Assembly: GCF_003710905.1 (NCBI RefSeq)
Contig: NZ_RHHV01000021.1
Coordinates: 124,001-188,000 of the forward strand
Direction of reading: 5' to 3'
DNA from: Brevibacillus parabrevis
GTDB taxonomy: Bacteria; Bacillota; Bacilli; Brevibacillales; Brevibacillaceae
Length of the DNA: 64,000 nt
Below are positions 9,901 to 18,315 of the stretch, piece by piece. The notes under the pieces were generated by a model. It saw only the letters and a list, made by a program, of their open reading frames with translations, was not told the DNA's origin and did no database searches. How positions within the stretch are numbered: the first letter of the stretch is position 1; each line of letters begins with the position of its first letter. The position numbers and the translations under genes are program-made.

Positions 9901-12900
9901 GGCAAAAGCAGGTGGATTGAAGCCGTGCGCGAGCCTGTGCTCGTGAAACAGCCGGAAAAGCTGTCGCTGCTCAAAGAAAAGCTCGTCTGCCTGATTACCG
10001 GGGGACTGGGCGGAATGGGCTTCGCCTTGGCCGAGTATTTGGCGAAGAGCTATCAGGCGCGGCTCGTCTTGATCGGACGCTCTGCTTTTCCGCCGCGCGA
10101 GCAATGGACGCAATGGATCGAGGACAAGCCCGATCATCACTTGTCCGGCAAAATTCGCACGATCCTGTCGCTGGAACAGGCCGGGGCGATGATCGACGTT
10201 TACAGCGTGGATATTTCCGATTATTCCGCCATGCAAAAGGTAGTTCGTGAGGCGGAGACGCGGTTTGGGCCGATTACTGGCGTTTTGCACACGGCCGGGG
10301 TTCCTGACTACGCAGGGGTGATCCAGCGCAGGACGAAGGAAATGACCGACCCGATCTTGCTGCCCAAAGTACAGGGAACGATCGTGCTGGATACGCTTTT
10401 TGCAGAACGCACACTCGATTTCTTTATCTTGTTTTCCTCCATCGGCAACTACATTTACGGGCGCAAATTCGGTCAAGTCGGCTACAACGCAGCGAATGAG
10501 TTTTTGGATGCGTTCGCCGCGTATCGCTTGCAGAAACGGGCTGGCTACACAGCTTCGATCAACTGGAACGACTGGGCAGAGGTAGGGATGTCCGTCACCG
10601 CGATGGAAAAAAACCGCAGCATGAATCGGCAAGTCAACGAGCGGCAATTTGCCGAAGAGGCGATCTCGCCGCAGCAAGGGGTAGAAGTGCTGCGCTACCT
10701 TTTGGAAAACCAGTTTCACCGGGCCATCGTCTCTGTCCTTGAGCTTCCTGCTTTAATGGAAGAAAGCAATCAGCTCAGCGAAGAGTTCATTTTGGAAAAA
10801 GAAGCGGCAGTCGCCGTGCAGACTGAGCTGGTGCCCGCCAAAATCAACCGCGCAACGCTGTCCGAAGCCGAGCTGACAGAGATCATCGCGGACGTATGGC
10901 GCAGTGTATTGGGAATCGCAGCGATCAGGAGCGACGAGGACTTCTTCGCTCTAGGCGGAGACTCGCTGAAGGCGATCACGATGATTGCGCTTCTCTATAA
11001 AAAGCTGGATGTCAAACTGCCTCTGCCGACCTTTTTCAACAAGCCGACGATTGGCGAGATCGCCTGCTTTATCCGCGGGGCGGACCGGACAGATTTCTCG
11101 CAGATTCCCAAGGCGCAAGAAAAAGCGGGCTATCCTTTGACTTCCGGACAAAAACGACTGTATTTCCTCAGCCAAATGGAGGAAGCGAACAAGCAGTATA
11201 ACAACATCATTGCGTTGCGCGTGAAAGGTTCGCTTTCCTACGAAAAATTGGAGCGATGCCTGAACGAGCTGATTCGCAGACATGAAAGCTTGCGCACCTC
11301 GTTCCAGCGCATTGATGGGGAGCTGCTGCAGGTCATTCACGAGCCGTTCCCGTTTCCTGCCGACTACAGAGAACTCAACGAGCCAATCAGCGATGCGCAC
11401 ATCGAAGCGTGGATACAGCCGTTTGATCTCGGCGTTGCTCCTGTATGGAAGGTGGGCATTTTCAAGGAAAGCGAGCAAAGCCACGTGCTCGTCTTCAACA
11501 TTCACCATATCATCACAGACGGCACCTCCAACTCGATCTTGATTGACGAGTTTACGGCTTTGTACCAGCAGGATGGACAGTCTTCTGGACTTCCCGCTTT
11601 GTCTGTTCAATACAAGGATTACGCAGAGTGGCAGCAGGAAAAGACAACGCTCGCCGGACACCAGGCGGACCAGGAGTATTGGACCGGGATGTTTTCCGGC
11701 GAAATTCCGCTGCTTGACCTGCCGACGGACTTTTCCCGCCCGCCTTACAAAACGTATCGCGGAGGCATGGAGATGTTTTCCATCCCGCAACGCCAAGCCG
11801 ACGAAATCAAGCGGATGGCCACGAGCCATGAAGCGACGCTGTACATGGTTTTGCTGGCGGCATGGAACGTTCTTTTGGCGAAGCTCGGCAATCAGGACGA
11901 GATTATCGTAGGGATTCCGACTTCGGGACGGAATCACAGCGATATTCAAAATGTGATCGGCATGTTCGTTCAAACGCTTCCGCTCAAAAGCACCGTACGC
12001 AGCGACATGACCTTTGCCGAGCTGCTGAACGCGATCAAAGGAAACATGTCCCACGCCCTGGAGCACCAGGACTATCCGTTTGAAGAGCTGGTCAGCCAGA
12101 TCGAGCTTTCCCGGGACTTCGGGCGCAACCCGTTGTTTGATGTGATGTTCGCGTTTCAAAATGTCAGCCGTCAAGGGAGCGGTGAGAACCATTCGTCTGC
12201 CGGGCTGCAAATCGAGCCGTATTCGTTCAAAACAAACACAGCCCGCTTTGACTTGACCTTGGATGGCGAAGAACGGGAAGGCGAGCTGTTTTTTACCGTA
12301 GAGTACGCAAGCGATCTGTTTACAAAAGAAACGATTACCCGTTTTATCCGCTATTTCCAAAAGCTTTTGCAAGATGTGATCGCGCAGCCGCAACAAAAAA
12401 TGAGCCAGCTTTCCTTGCTGGATGCCGACGAGCGGGAGCGGCTAGTCAGCGGGTTCAATCAGACAGCAGGGGAATATCCCGAGCAACTGCTGGTGCATGA
12501 GCTTTTTGAAGCCATGGCCGAAAAATGCGCTGATCAGCCTGCGCTAACGTTCCACAACCAGACGATGACGTACCGTGAACTGGATGCGCGGGCCAACCAG
12601 CTCGCCCATGCGCTCAAATCGCATGGCGTCGGCGCGGGCCAGGTCGTCGCCCTCATCGCTACCCGATCGTGCGACATGATTGCGGGACTACTGGCGATCG
12701 GCAAGGCGGGCGGCGCGTATTTGCCTGTCGATCCGAGTTTGCCAGCCAATCGAGTCGCCTATATGCTTGCGGACAGCCGTGTCCGGGTCATTTTGACCAA
12801 TACGACCGTGGAGGCAGCAGGCGAGCGGCAGGTCATTGACATGCGCGATCCTTACGTTGCGGCGCAGCCTCAAGAACGGCTGCCGCTGGAAAACAGCAGC

Positions 12901-15900
12901 ACCGATGTGGCGTATTGCATGTATACCTCAGGCACGACCGGATTTCCCAAAGGAATTTTGATCGAGCACCGCGCCTTGATCAATTTCCTTCACGGCATGA
13001 CCGATGTGCTTTCTTTCGGCGAAAACGAGAAGTTTTTATCCTTGACGACCGTTTCTTTCGATATTTTCTGGCTGGAGAGCATCCTGCCGCTGTTGACAGG
13101 CCATCAGGTGGTGATTGCCGATGAAGACTGCCAGCGAGATGTGCTCAAGCTGGCAAGCCTGGTCAGACGTGAAAAAATTACCGTGATGCAGACGACGCCA
13201 TCGCGCTTGAAGTTGTTGCTGGCGGAGCCGGAATTGGCCGGGCAGCTCAGTCGCCTGCGCTACTTGCTGATCGGGGGAGAAGCTTTGCCGCAGCCGTTGG
13301 CAGATGCAGCCGTGCGACTGTTGCCGGAGGGTCGAGTCTACAACCTGTACGGTCCTACCGAAACGACCATTTGGTCCACGATTCAGGAAGTGGCGGCGAC
13401 GCAGCCTGTGACCATCGGCAGACCGCTCAAAAATACTCAAGTCTATGTTCTAAGTCCAGAGCTGATGCCGCAACCTGTCGGCGTCCCTGGCCTTTTGTAT
13501 ATCGGCGGGCACGGTTTGGCCCGTGGGTATCAGAACAATCCAGAGCTGACCCGAGAGAAGTTTATCGACAACCCGTTTCGACCTGGCGAAAAAATGTACG
13601 CGACCGGAGACATGGCAAGGTGGACGCGGGAAGGCTTGCTCGACTATTTGGGACGAACCGATTTTCAGGTGAAAATACGCGGTTACCGGATTGAGCAAAG
13701 CGAAATCGAAAATTTGCTCGATGCCCATCCTGCTGTTGAAAAAGCCGTGGTGCATGTCCAGCAGGACGCTCAGCACGAACAGCTGCTGGTCGCGTACTAT
13801 ACGGCTGCCTATCCGGTAACGAGCCAGGAGCTGCGGGACTATTTGCGCCAACAGCTGCCGGAATATATGATTCCGTCCTTGTTCATGCCGCTTGCGCAGA
13901 TTCCGCTGACCATCAACGGCAAAATCGACCGGAAGTCGCTTCCGGAGGTAACCGGGGTCGCAGCAGAGCAAAAAGAACTGGTCGAGCCGAGGGACGAAGT
14001 GGAAGCGAAGCTGTACGACATTTGGCGAAACGTGCTGCGCAGCGAAAGCATGAGCGTCCGCGACCGATTTTTTGAGCTGGGCGGAAACTCGATTCAAATC
14101 ATGCAGCTCGTGTATGAAATCAACAACAGCTTTGCATGCTCTATGCAGTTCAAAGACTTTATCGAACTGCAAACAATCGAGGCGATTGCCGGTTTTATTC
14201 GCGAAGCGATCCACGAAGAGCGCGTAGCCGACTTGCCAACCCTGATACCGGAACCAAGCCAATTGCATGAACCGTTTCCGTTAACGAATGTGCAAATGGC
14301 CTATTATTTGGGCAGAAGCAGCAGCTTCGAGCTGGGCGGAGTCTCGACGCATTCGTATCAGGAGATTGTCACCAGGCTCGATATCTTGCGTCTCAATCAT
14401 TGCCTGAATTTGTTGATCCGCAGGCATCCCGCGCTGCGCACGATCTTTTTGCCCGATGCCCGCCAGCAAATTTTGGCAGACATACCCGAATACGCTATCG
14501 ACATCCGCGATTTGCAAGGATGCGACAAGGAAGAAAAAGCGGCGATTCTGGCAAAAGAAAGAGAGCGCATGTCCCATGCGATTTTCCGTCCGGGACAATG
14601 GCCGCTTTTTGAAATCAAAGCGTTTCGCTTGAACGGGCAAGAAAGTTTGCTGTGCATCAGCTTTGACTTGCTCATCATGGATGCGTACAGCCTGGAGATT
14701 TTAGGGAAAGAGCTGCAAAAGCTGTATGAAGGCGCTGCGGACGAGCTGGATGAATTATCGATTTCCTTCCGGGATTACATGATCGGCTACGAGCGACTGA
14801 AGACCAGCAGCTTGTATTTGCAGGACAAGGAATACTGGATGGCAAAGCTGGACGATTTTCCGCTGGCACCGGAAATCCCGGTGCAGGTGCAACCGTCCCA
14901 CGTCAAAAACCCGTACTTCCAAAGAAAGTCGAAGCGATACGCCAAAGAAAGCTGGCAAGTTTTGAAAAAGGCGGCCCAGAAGCACAATTTGACTCCTTCG
15001 GCGGTTTTGTGCACGGCATATGCCGAAGTGCTGGCGAATTGGAGCAATCAACTGGACTTTAGCCTGAATTTGACCTTGTTCAATCGTCTGCCGTTGCACC
15101 CGGATGTGGATAAGCTGGTCGGAGACTTTACGTCCGTTGCGCTGGTCGAGGTACGGCTGCATCCAGCGGATACGTTCTGGGAGAAGGCAAGAAAAGTTCA
15201 GCAATCGCTGATGGAGGCGTTGGCTCATCGCCATTTTGACGGGATCGATGTGATGCGGGAGATCAGCAAGCAGCGAGAGTTGGGGAACAAGGCTGTCTTG
15301 CCCATCGTGTTTACGAGTGCCTTGTTTGAAAATGAAGACATTGTCCAGCAAGCGACTGACGATGCGGAGTACACATCCGAATGGGAAAGCGATACAAGCG
15401 GCATCACGCAAACTTCCCAAGTCTATCTCGACAATCAGGTGGCGCTCCTTGACGGAAACATCGTCATCAACTGGGACTACATCAGCGAGTTGTTTGACCC
15501 TGTAGTGATTGACACGATGTTCGCCCAGTACCTGACCCGGATCGATACGATCTTGAACGACGAGGCTGAAAAGGAGTTGCCTTCGGTATCCGCCAGTGAC
15601 AGAGCTGCGATTGATGCGTACAACGATACCACCGTGGACATTGCGAGCAAAACGTTGCACGGGCTGTTCGAGGAAACTGTGGCACAAACTCCTTTTGCCG
15701 TCGCAATCGAGGACGGCGAGACGCAGATCACGTACGAAGCGCTGAACGAGCGCGCAAACAAAGTCGCGAGCTGCTTGCGGCACATCGGCGTCGCTCCCGG
15801 CGATCTGATTGGCGTCATTGCCAAACGGGAAATCGCCACCTTTGCCTATTTGCTCGGCATTTTAAAAAGCGGCGCTGCCTATGTGCCGATTGATCCTGAC

Positions 15901-17472
15901 TACCCGGCGGATCGTGTGGACTACATCCGCAGACACAGCCAATGCAAGCTCGTGCTTGAGTCTGACTTTTACGAGCGGAACGAGCTGGAGCATGCTGCAA
16001 AAAAATACGAGGCTGCGGCTGTTCAGCCGGAACAGTTGGCCTACGTGATCTACACCTCGGGAAGCACGGGCAATCCAAAAGGAGTCATGATTCGGCACGT
16101 AGCCGCCTGCAATACGATCCAGGATATCAATCAAAAATTCCATGTTGCCGCTCATGATCGGATTTTGGGCGTATCTTCGCTCTGCTTCGACTTGTCCGTC
16201 TATGACATTTTTGGCGCGTTTGCCGCCGGAGCGACACTCGTGCTTGTCAAAGACCAAAAGGACATGGCCCAGCTTGCCGACACGATTACGGCGAAAAACA
16301 TTACGATCTGGAACTCCGTCCCTGCAATCATGGATCGCGTGGCAGCGGAGAAAAAGGAGCGCGGCGGCGAGCAGCGAGATGAGCAGCTTCGTCTGGTCAT
16401 GCTGAGCGGCGACTGGATTCCGCTCACGCTGCCGCAAGCGATTCGCGAAAGCTTCCCTGGGGCGGAAGTCATCAGTTTGGGCGGGGCTACCGAGGCATCC
16501 ATCTGGTCGATCTACTACCCGATCGACGAGGTTGGCCCCGAGTGGAAGAGCATTTTTTACGGAAAGCCATTAGCCAACCAGCAGTTTTACGTGCTCAACT
16601 CGCGGATGGAGCTTTGCCCGCTTTCTGTACCGGGCGAACTGTATATCGGAGGAAGAGGGGTTGCGGACGGTTACCTGCATGACGCGGAAAAGACCAATCG
16701 CTCCTTTGTTCATCATCCGCAATTCGGCTATATATACAGGACAGGGGATTACGGCGTACTGCACCGCAACGGGCTGATTGAGTTTTTGGGCAGAAAGGAC
16801 CAGCAGGTAAAAATTGGTGGATATAGAATAGAATTAGGAGAGGTAGAATCACGTCTGCTGCAAATCGACACGGTGAGAAATGCGGTCGTGCTGGTGGCGG
16901 GAGAAGCAGACAAGCGATTGTATGCGTATCTCGTGCCGGAAACCGAACCGCACGACCGGGATGCTTTTATAAATGAGATCAGGAGCAGGCTTGCCAAAGC
17001 TTTGCCCGATTACATGATACCGTATCATTTTATCGTCGTGGAGCAACTGCCGCTGACGGCCAACGGAAAAGTGGATGTACAGGCTCTCTTGAAGCTGAAA
17101 CCGACTGGCACGAGCACCGGAACGGCATACGTCGCTCCCCGCAATGAAGTGGAAGCGAGCATCGTCGCTGTGTTTCAGGAAGTTCTGGAGACTGATCGTG
17201 TAGGTGTGCTCGACAACTTTTTTGAGATGGGCATTCATTCGTTGCAGATCGGAATGATTAACAGCAAGTTGAAAGACGTATTTGCCAGGGAAATCCCGAT
17301 CCTCGCCATGTTCGAGCACGCCAATATCCATGCGCTGGCTGCCTATTTGACAGCGGAAAACGACGACCAGCCAGACGAAGGACAGGAAGAGACGATCAAC
17401 GTCCGCAACCAGGGAAGAGAGCGGATCAAGCAAAGAAATGCGAAAAGAAGGAGGAACTCTGAAAGTGAATAA
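6949..17472 (+). CDS. Hybrid PKS/NRPS: KS-AT(dead)-KR-ACP-C-A(Gly)-PCP-Cy-A(Cys)-PCP
   Basis: 3507 residues; starts 7 bases after the previous stop. KS with TACSTS (Cys at 7483), HGTGT and NIGHL. An AT-like region (about 8515-9170) in which the catalytic GHSxG is GYGKG (8788-8802), so no Ser nucleophile. KR with TGGLGGMG near 9997 and Tyr near 10482. ACP Ser at 10963. C domain with HHIITDG near 11500. The first A domain (about 12440-13960) reads D-I-L-Q-L-G-L-I-W-K, the standard glycine code; PCP Ser near 14089. Next comes a heterocyclisation domain with the DxxxxDxxS signature DLLIMDAYS (14665-14691) in place of HHxxxDG. The second A domain (about 15640-17110) reads D-L-Y-N-M-S-L-I-W-K, one residue from the cysteine code. 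Last PCP Ser at 17239. Expected output: extend by one reduced C2 unit, add Gly, then Cys and cyclise to a thiazoline. No oxidase domain is seen. The tail is basic (RIKQRNAKRRRN). Confidence 0.96.
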   Translation: MGHEYNGLEIAVIGLAGRFPGASNVTAYWENLKNGVHSIQTFSEAELIEAGVDPQAVKSAEYVKAKGYLESGNRFDARFFDYTPLEAELMDPQMKVFHECIWEALEDAGYAAQVEQKLIGLFAGASPNHMWEALMSLSGKSEAIGHWAATQLVDKDYLSLRIAHKLNLKGPALTIYTACSTSLVAVHMAAQSLLNGECDLALAGGVTVTLPGKSGYVYQEGMILSPDGKCKAFDANGQGIVGGDGAGVVVLKRLQDAIDDRDQIHAVIKGSAVNNDGMQKTGFTAPSTIGQAEVIRTALKVAEVAPESVAYIECHGTGTPLGDPIELEALELAYQPSQKHSCALGSVKTNIGHLDSAAGIASFIKAVLAIKHRQLPPSLHFQSPNPHLDVIEKGFYINDKLTEWEKTHEPLRAGISAFGIGGTNAHVIIEEAPAVREASAGRSWQLMLLSAKTEQALERYKQNVEEYLHANPDARLEDVAYSLQVGRKHFPVREIALCNQTLAQPLRFIGQDSKAAFAKEKLSVAFVFPDFAADNWEEGELAEIVHLCQEEPAVQQVMAQALRLLNQQVFGQAAVSIAEQLRAPKHGQALRFALYYAIAKLFKDWGVEPQSMWGYGKGNLLVECLEGRLAFGDAIHALVGRDRLDHFAQTESNRPVSKPDGLCLIFGSAQAGEPGMEQVAAYGHQLRLERIHSYAILEALGTMWLYGQEINWTAYYQHEERNRVSLPTYAFDSQEFPVDKSLFNFGQFASRLQPSESSAAHRREDIRSWFYVPAWESSALPAYAEKAIASEATWLIFQDQAGLGEALASELKERGATYIIVEQAERYQRVTSAHYRLNPQKPEELDSLLDDLQTVPDCISYLWTVTPPIEPELVAVEPSQQQFFYSLLQLARYIGSKAGSKKMHLQIVTNGLYSVTQDEPICPLKGVVLGASKIIPYEYPNSKVCTVDIELPAGDKQTGNHMALAANLLREFQFDFPHKQVALRGKSRWIEAVREPVLVKQPEKLSLLKEKLVCLITGGLGGMGFALAEYLAKSYQARLVLIGRSAFPPREQWTQWIEDKPDHHLSGKIRTILSLEQAGAMIDVYSVDISDYSAMQKVVREAETRFGPITGVLHTAGVPDYAGVIQRRTKEMTDPILLPKVQGTIVLDTLFAERTLDFFILFSSIGNYIYGRKFGQVGYNAANEFLDAFAAYRLQKRAGYTASINWNDWAEVGMSVTAMEKNRSMNRQVNERQFAEEAISPQQGVEVLRYLLENQFHRAIVSVLELPALMEESNQLSEEFILEKEAAVAVQTELVPAKINRATLSEAELTEIIADVWRSVLGIAAIRSDEDFFALGGDSLKAITMIALLYKKLDVKLPLPTFFNKPTIGEIACFIRGADRTDFSQIPKAQEKAGYPLTSGQKRLYFLSQMEEANKQYNNIIALRVKGSLSYEKLERCLNELIRRHESLRTSFQRIDGELLQVIHEPFPFPADYRELNEPISDAHIEAWIQPFDLGVAPVWKVGIFKESEQSHVLVFNIHHIITDGTSNSILIDEFTALYQQDGQSSGLPALSVQYKDYAEWQQEKTTLAGHQADQEYWTGMFSGEIPLLDLPTDFSRPPYKTYRGGMEMFSIPQRQADEIKRMATSHEATLYMVLLAAWNVLLAKLGNQDEIIVGIPTSGRNHSDIQNVIGMFVQTLPLKSTVRSDMTFAELLNAIKGNMSHALEHQDYPFEELVSQIELSRDFGRNPLFDVMFAFQNVSRQGSGENHSSAGLQIEPYSFKTNTARFDLTLDGEEREGELFFTVEYASDLFTKETITRFIRYFQKLLQDVIAQPQQKMSQLSLLDADERERLVSGFNQTAGEYPEQLLVHELFEAMAEKCADQPALTFHNQTMTYRELDARANQLAHALKSHGVGAGQVVALIATRSCDMIAGLLAIGKAGGAYLPVDPSLPANRVAYMLADSRVRVILTNTTVEAAGERQVIDMRDPYVAAQPQERLPLENSSTDVAYCMYTSGTTGFPKGILIEHRALINFLHGMTDVLSFGENEKFLSLTTVSFDIFWLESILPLLTGHQVVIADEDCQRDVLKLASLVRREKITVMQTTPSRLKLLLAEPELAGQLSRLRYLLIGGEALPQPLADAAVRLLPEGRVYNLYGPTETTIWSTIQEVAATQPVTIGRPLKNTQVYVLSPELMPQPVGVPGLLYIGGHGLARGYQNNPELTREKFIDNPFRPGEKMYATGDMARWTREGLLDYLGRTDFQVKIRGYRIEQSEIENLLDAHPAVEKAVVHVQQDAQHEQLLVAYYTAAYPVTSQELRDYLRQQLPEYMIPSLFMPLAQIPLTINGKIDRKSLPEVTGVAAEQKELVEPRDEVEAKLYDIWRNVLRSESMSVRDRFFELGGNSIQIMQLVYEINNSFACSMQFKDFIELQTIEAIAGFIREAIHEERVADLPTLIPEPSQLHEPFPLTNVQMAYYLGRSSSFELGGVSTHSYQEIVTRLDILRLNHCLNLLIRRHPALRTIFLPDARQQILADIPEYAIDIRDLQGCDKEEKAAILAKERERMSHAIFRPGQWPLFEIKAFRLNGQESLLCISFDLLIMDAYSLEILGKELQKLYEGAADELDELSISFRDYMIGYERLKTSSLYLQDKEYWMAKLDDFPLAPEIPVQVQPSHVKNPYFQRKSKRYAKESWQVLKKAAQKHNLTPSAVLCTAYAEVLANWSNQLDFSLNLTLFNRLPLHPDVDKLVGDFTSVALVEVRLHPADTFWEKARKVQQSLMEALAHRHFDGIDVMREISKQRELGNKAVLPIVFTSALFENEDIVQQATDDAEYTSEWESDTSGITQTSQVYLDNQVALLDGNIVINWDYISELFDPVVIDTMFAQYLTRIDTILNDEAEKELPSVSASDRAAIDAYNDTTVDIASKTLHGLFEETVAQTPFAVAIEDGETQITYEALNERANKVASCLRHIGVAPGDLIGVIAKREIATFAYLLGILKSGAAYVPIDPDYPADRVDYIRRHSQCKLVLESDFYERNELEHAAKKYEAAAVQPEQLAYVIYTSGSTGNPKGVMIRHVAACNTIQDINQKFHVAAHDRILGVSSLCFDLSVYDIFGAFAAGATLVLVKDQKDMAQLADTITAKNITIWNSVPAIMDRVAAEKKERGGEQRDEQLRLVMLSGDWIPLTLPQAIRESFPGAEVISLGGATEASIWSIYYPIDEVGPEWKSIFYGKPLANQQFYVLNSRMELCPLSVPGELYIGGRGVADGYLHDAEKTNRSFVHHPQFGYIYRTGDYGVLHRNGLIEFLGRKDQQVKIGGYRIELGEVESRLLQIDTVRNAVVLVAGEADKRLYAYLVPETEPHDRDAFINEIRSRLAKALPDYMIPYHFIVVEQLPLTANGKVDVQALLKLKPTGTSTGTAYVAPRNEVEASIVAVFQEVLETDRVGVLDNFFEMGIHSLQIGMINSKLKDVFAREIPILAMFEHANIHALAAYLTAENDDQPDEGQEETINVRNQGRERIKQRNAKRRRNSESE

Positions 17473-18277
17473 AGCCGAACTGCTGCATTTTTATACGACA
17501 TTTACTCCCAACACCGATCCCGGTGAATACGGCTATCTCTTTCATGAGTTGCCCCAAGGCTTGCCAGAGCTGTGCCGATTAATCAAGTGCCAATTGATCC
17601 ATCCCACGATGATCAAAAAAGTGAGGCATTTGCTGACCGATTATACGCGAAATGAAGACGAGAAATTTTACAAGATCACGGAAATGCTGGAGGCTCTGGT
17701 CGAACGCAACGCAGATGGCCTCACGTTTGAACGTTTGCCAAGCGAGCGGCTGCTCATTTCTTGCCGCTTTCATTCGCTGCTGCTGATTTCCATGCTGCGC
17801 TCCCGGGGACTCCCGGTGCGCAGCCGGGTCGGCTTTGCCAGCTATTTGTCCGAGAACGGCAGGAAATATATCGATCACTGGATTTGCGAAGTGTGGGAAG
17901 AAGCCGAAAAACGGTGGATCAGGGTCGATCCCGATTGGGAACTCATCGATATTCAGGGCGATGAGTTCCTGATGGCGGGTGACGCGTGGCTGATGGCACG
18001 CGACAAAGAAATCAATCCCCAGCTTTTCGGGGTCAAAAAATCGTGGGGGATGCACTACATCCGCAACAACTTGTGCTATGACCTGAATGCCGTTCTTGGA
18101 AACGAGCTGTGCTACTGGGACTATCCTCCGCTTTGCCAAAAAGAGATGGACGAGCTGGACTGGGAAGAGCTGCAACTGCTCGATGAGATCGCTCTTTATT
18201 TGCAAGACCCCGATGAAAATTACGCACAACTGCAAGCGTTGTTTTCCGAGCATAAGTTCCTGCACTTCAAAAGATAG
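17465..18277 (+). CDS. Transglutaminase-like protein
   Basis: 270 residues if started at GTG 17465, which has AAGGAGG at 17448-17454 and overlaps the upstream stop by 8 bases; an in-frame ATG at 17438 lies upstream of that site and is less likely. The central segment matches the transglutaminase-like fold: nucleophilic Cys at 17762 in LLISCRFHSLLL, followed by the RSRGLPVRSRVGF segment, His at 17876 in DHWICEVW and Asp at 17927 in RVDPDW, in the order Cys-His-Asp. There is no signal peptide or membrane segment. In andrimid biosynthesis AdmF, a transglutaminase homologue, makes an amide bond between carrier-bound acyl groups. By analogy this protein could form or transfer an amide on the assembly line at the junction between the thiazoline subunit and the trans-AT subunit. 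The role is inference; the fold and triad are read from sequence. Confidence 0.85.
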   Translation: MNKAELLHFYTTFTPNTDPGEYGYLFHELPQGLPELCRLIKCQLIHPTMIKKVRHLLTDYTRNEDEKFYKITEMLEALVERNADGLTFERLPSERLLISCRFHSLLLISMLRSRGLPVRSRVGFASYLSENGRKYIDHWICEVWEEAEKRWIRVDPDWELIDIQGDEFLMAGDAWLMARDKEINPQLFGVKKSWGMHYIRNNLCYDLNAVLGNELCYWDYPPLCQKEMDELDWEELQLLDEIALYLQDPDENYAQLQALFSEHKFLHFKR

Positions 18278-18315
18278 GGCAGTTGTTCGATTAAACTCTA
18301 AGCGGTGATACGAAG

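Noticed and set aside
14270-15560. Domain after the Gly module read as an ordinary condensation domain
   Set aside because: It lacks HHxxxDG and instead has the full DxxxxDxxS heterocyclisation signature, followed by a Cys-type A domain.
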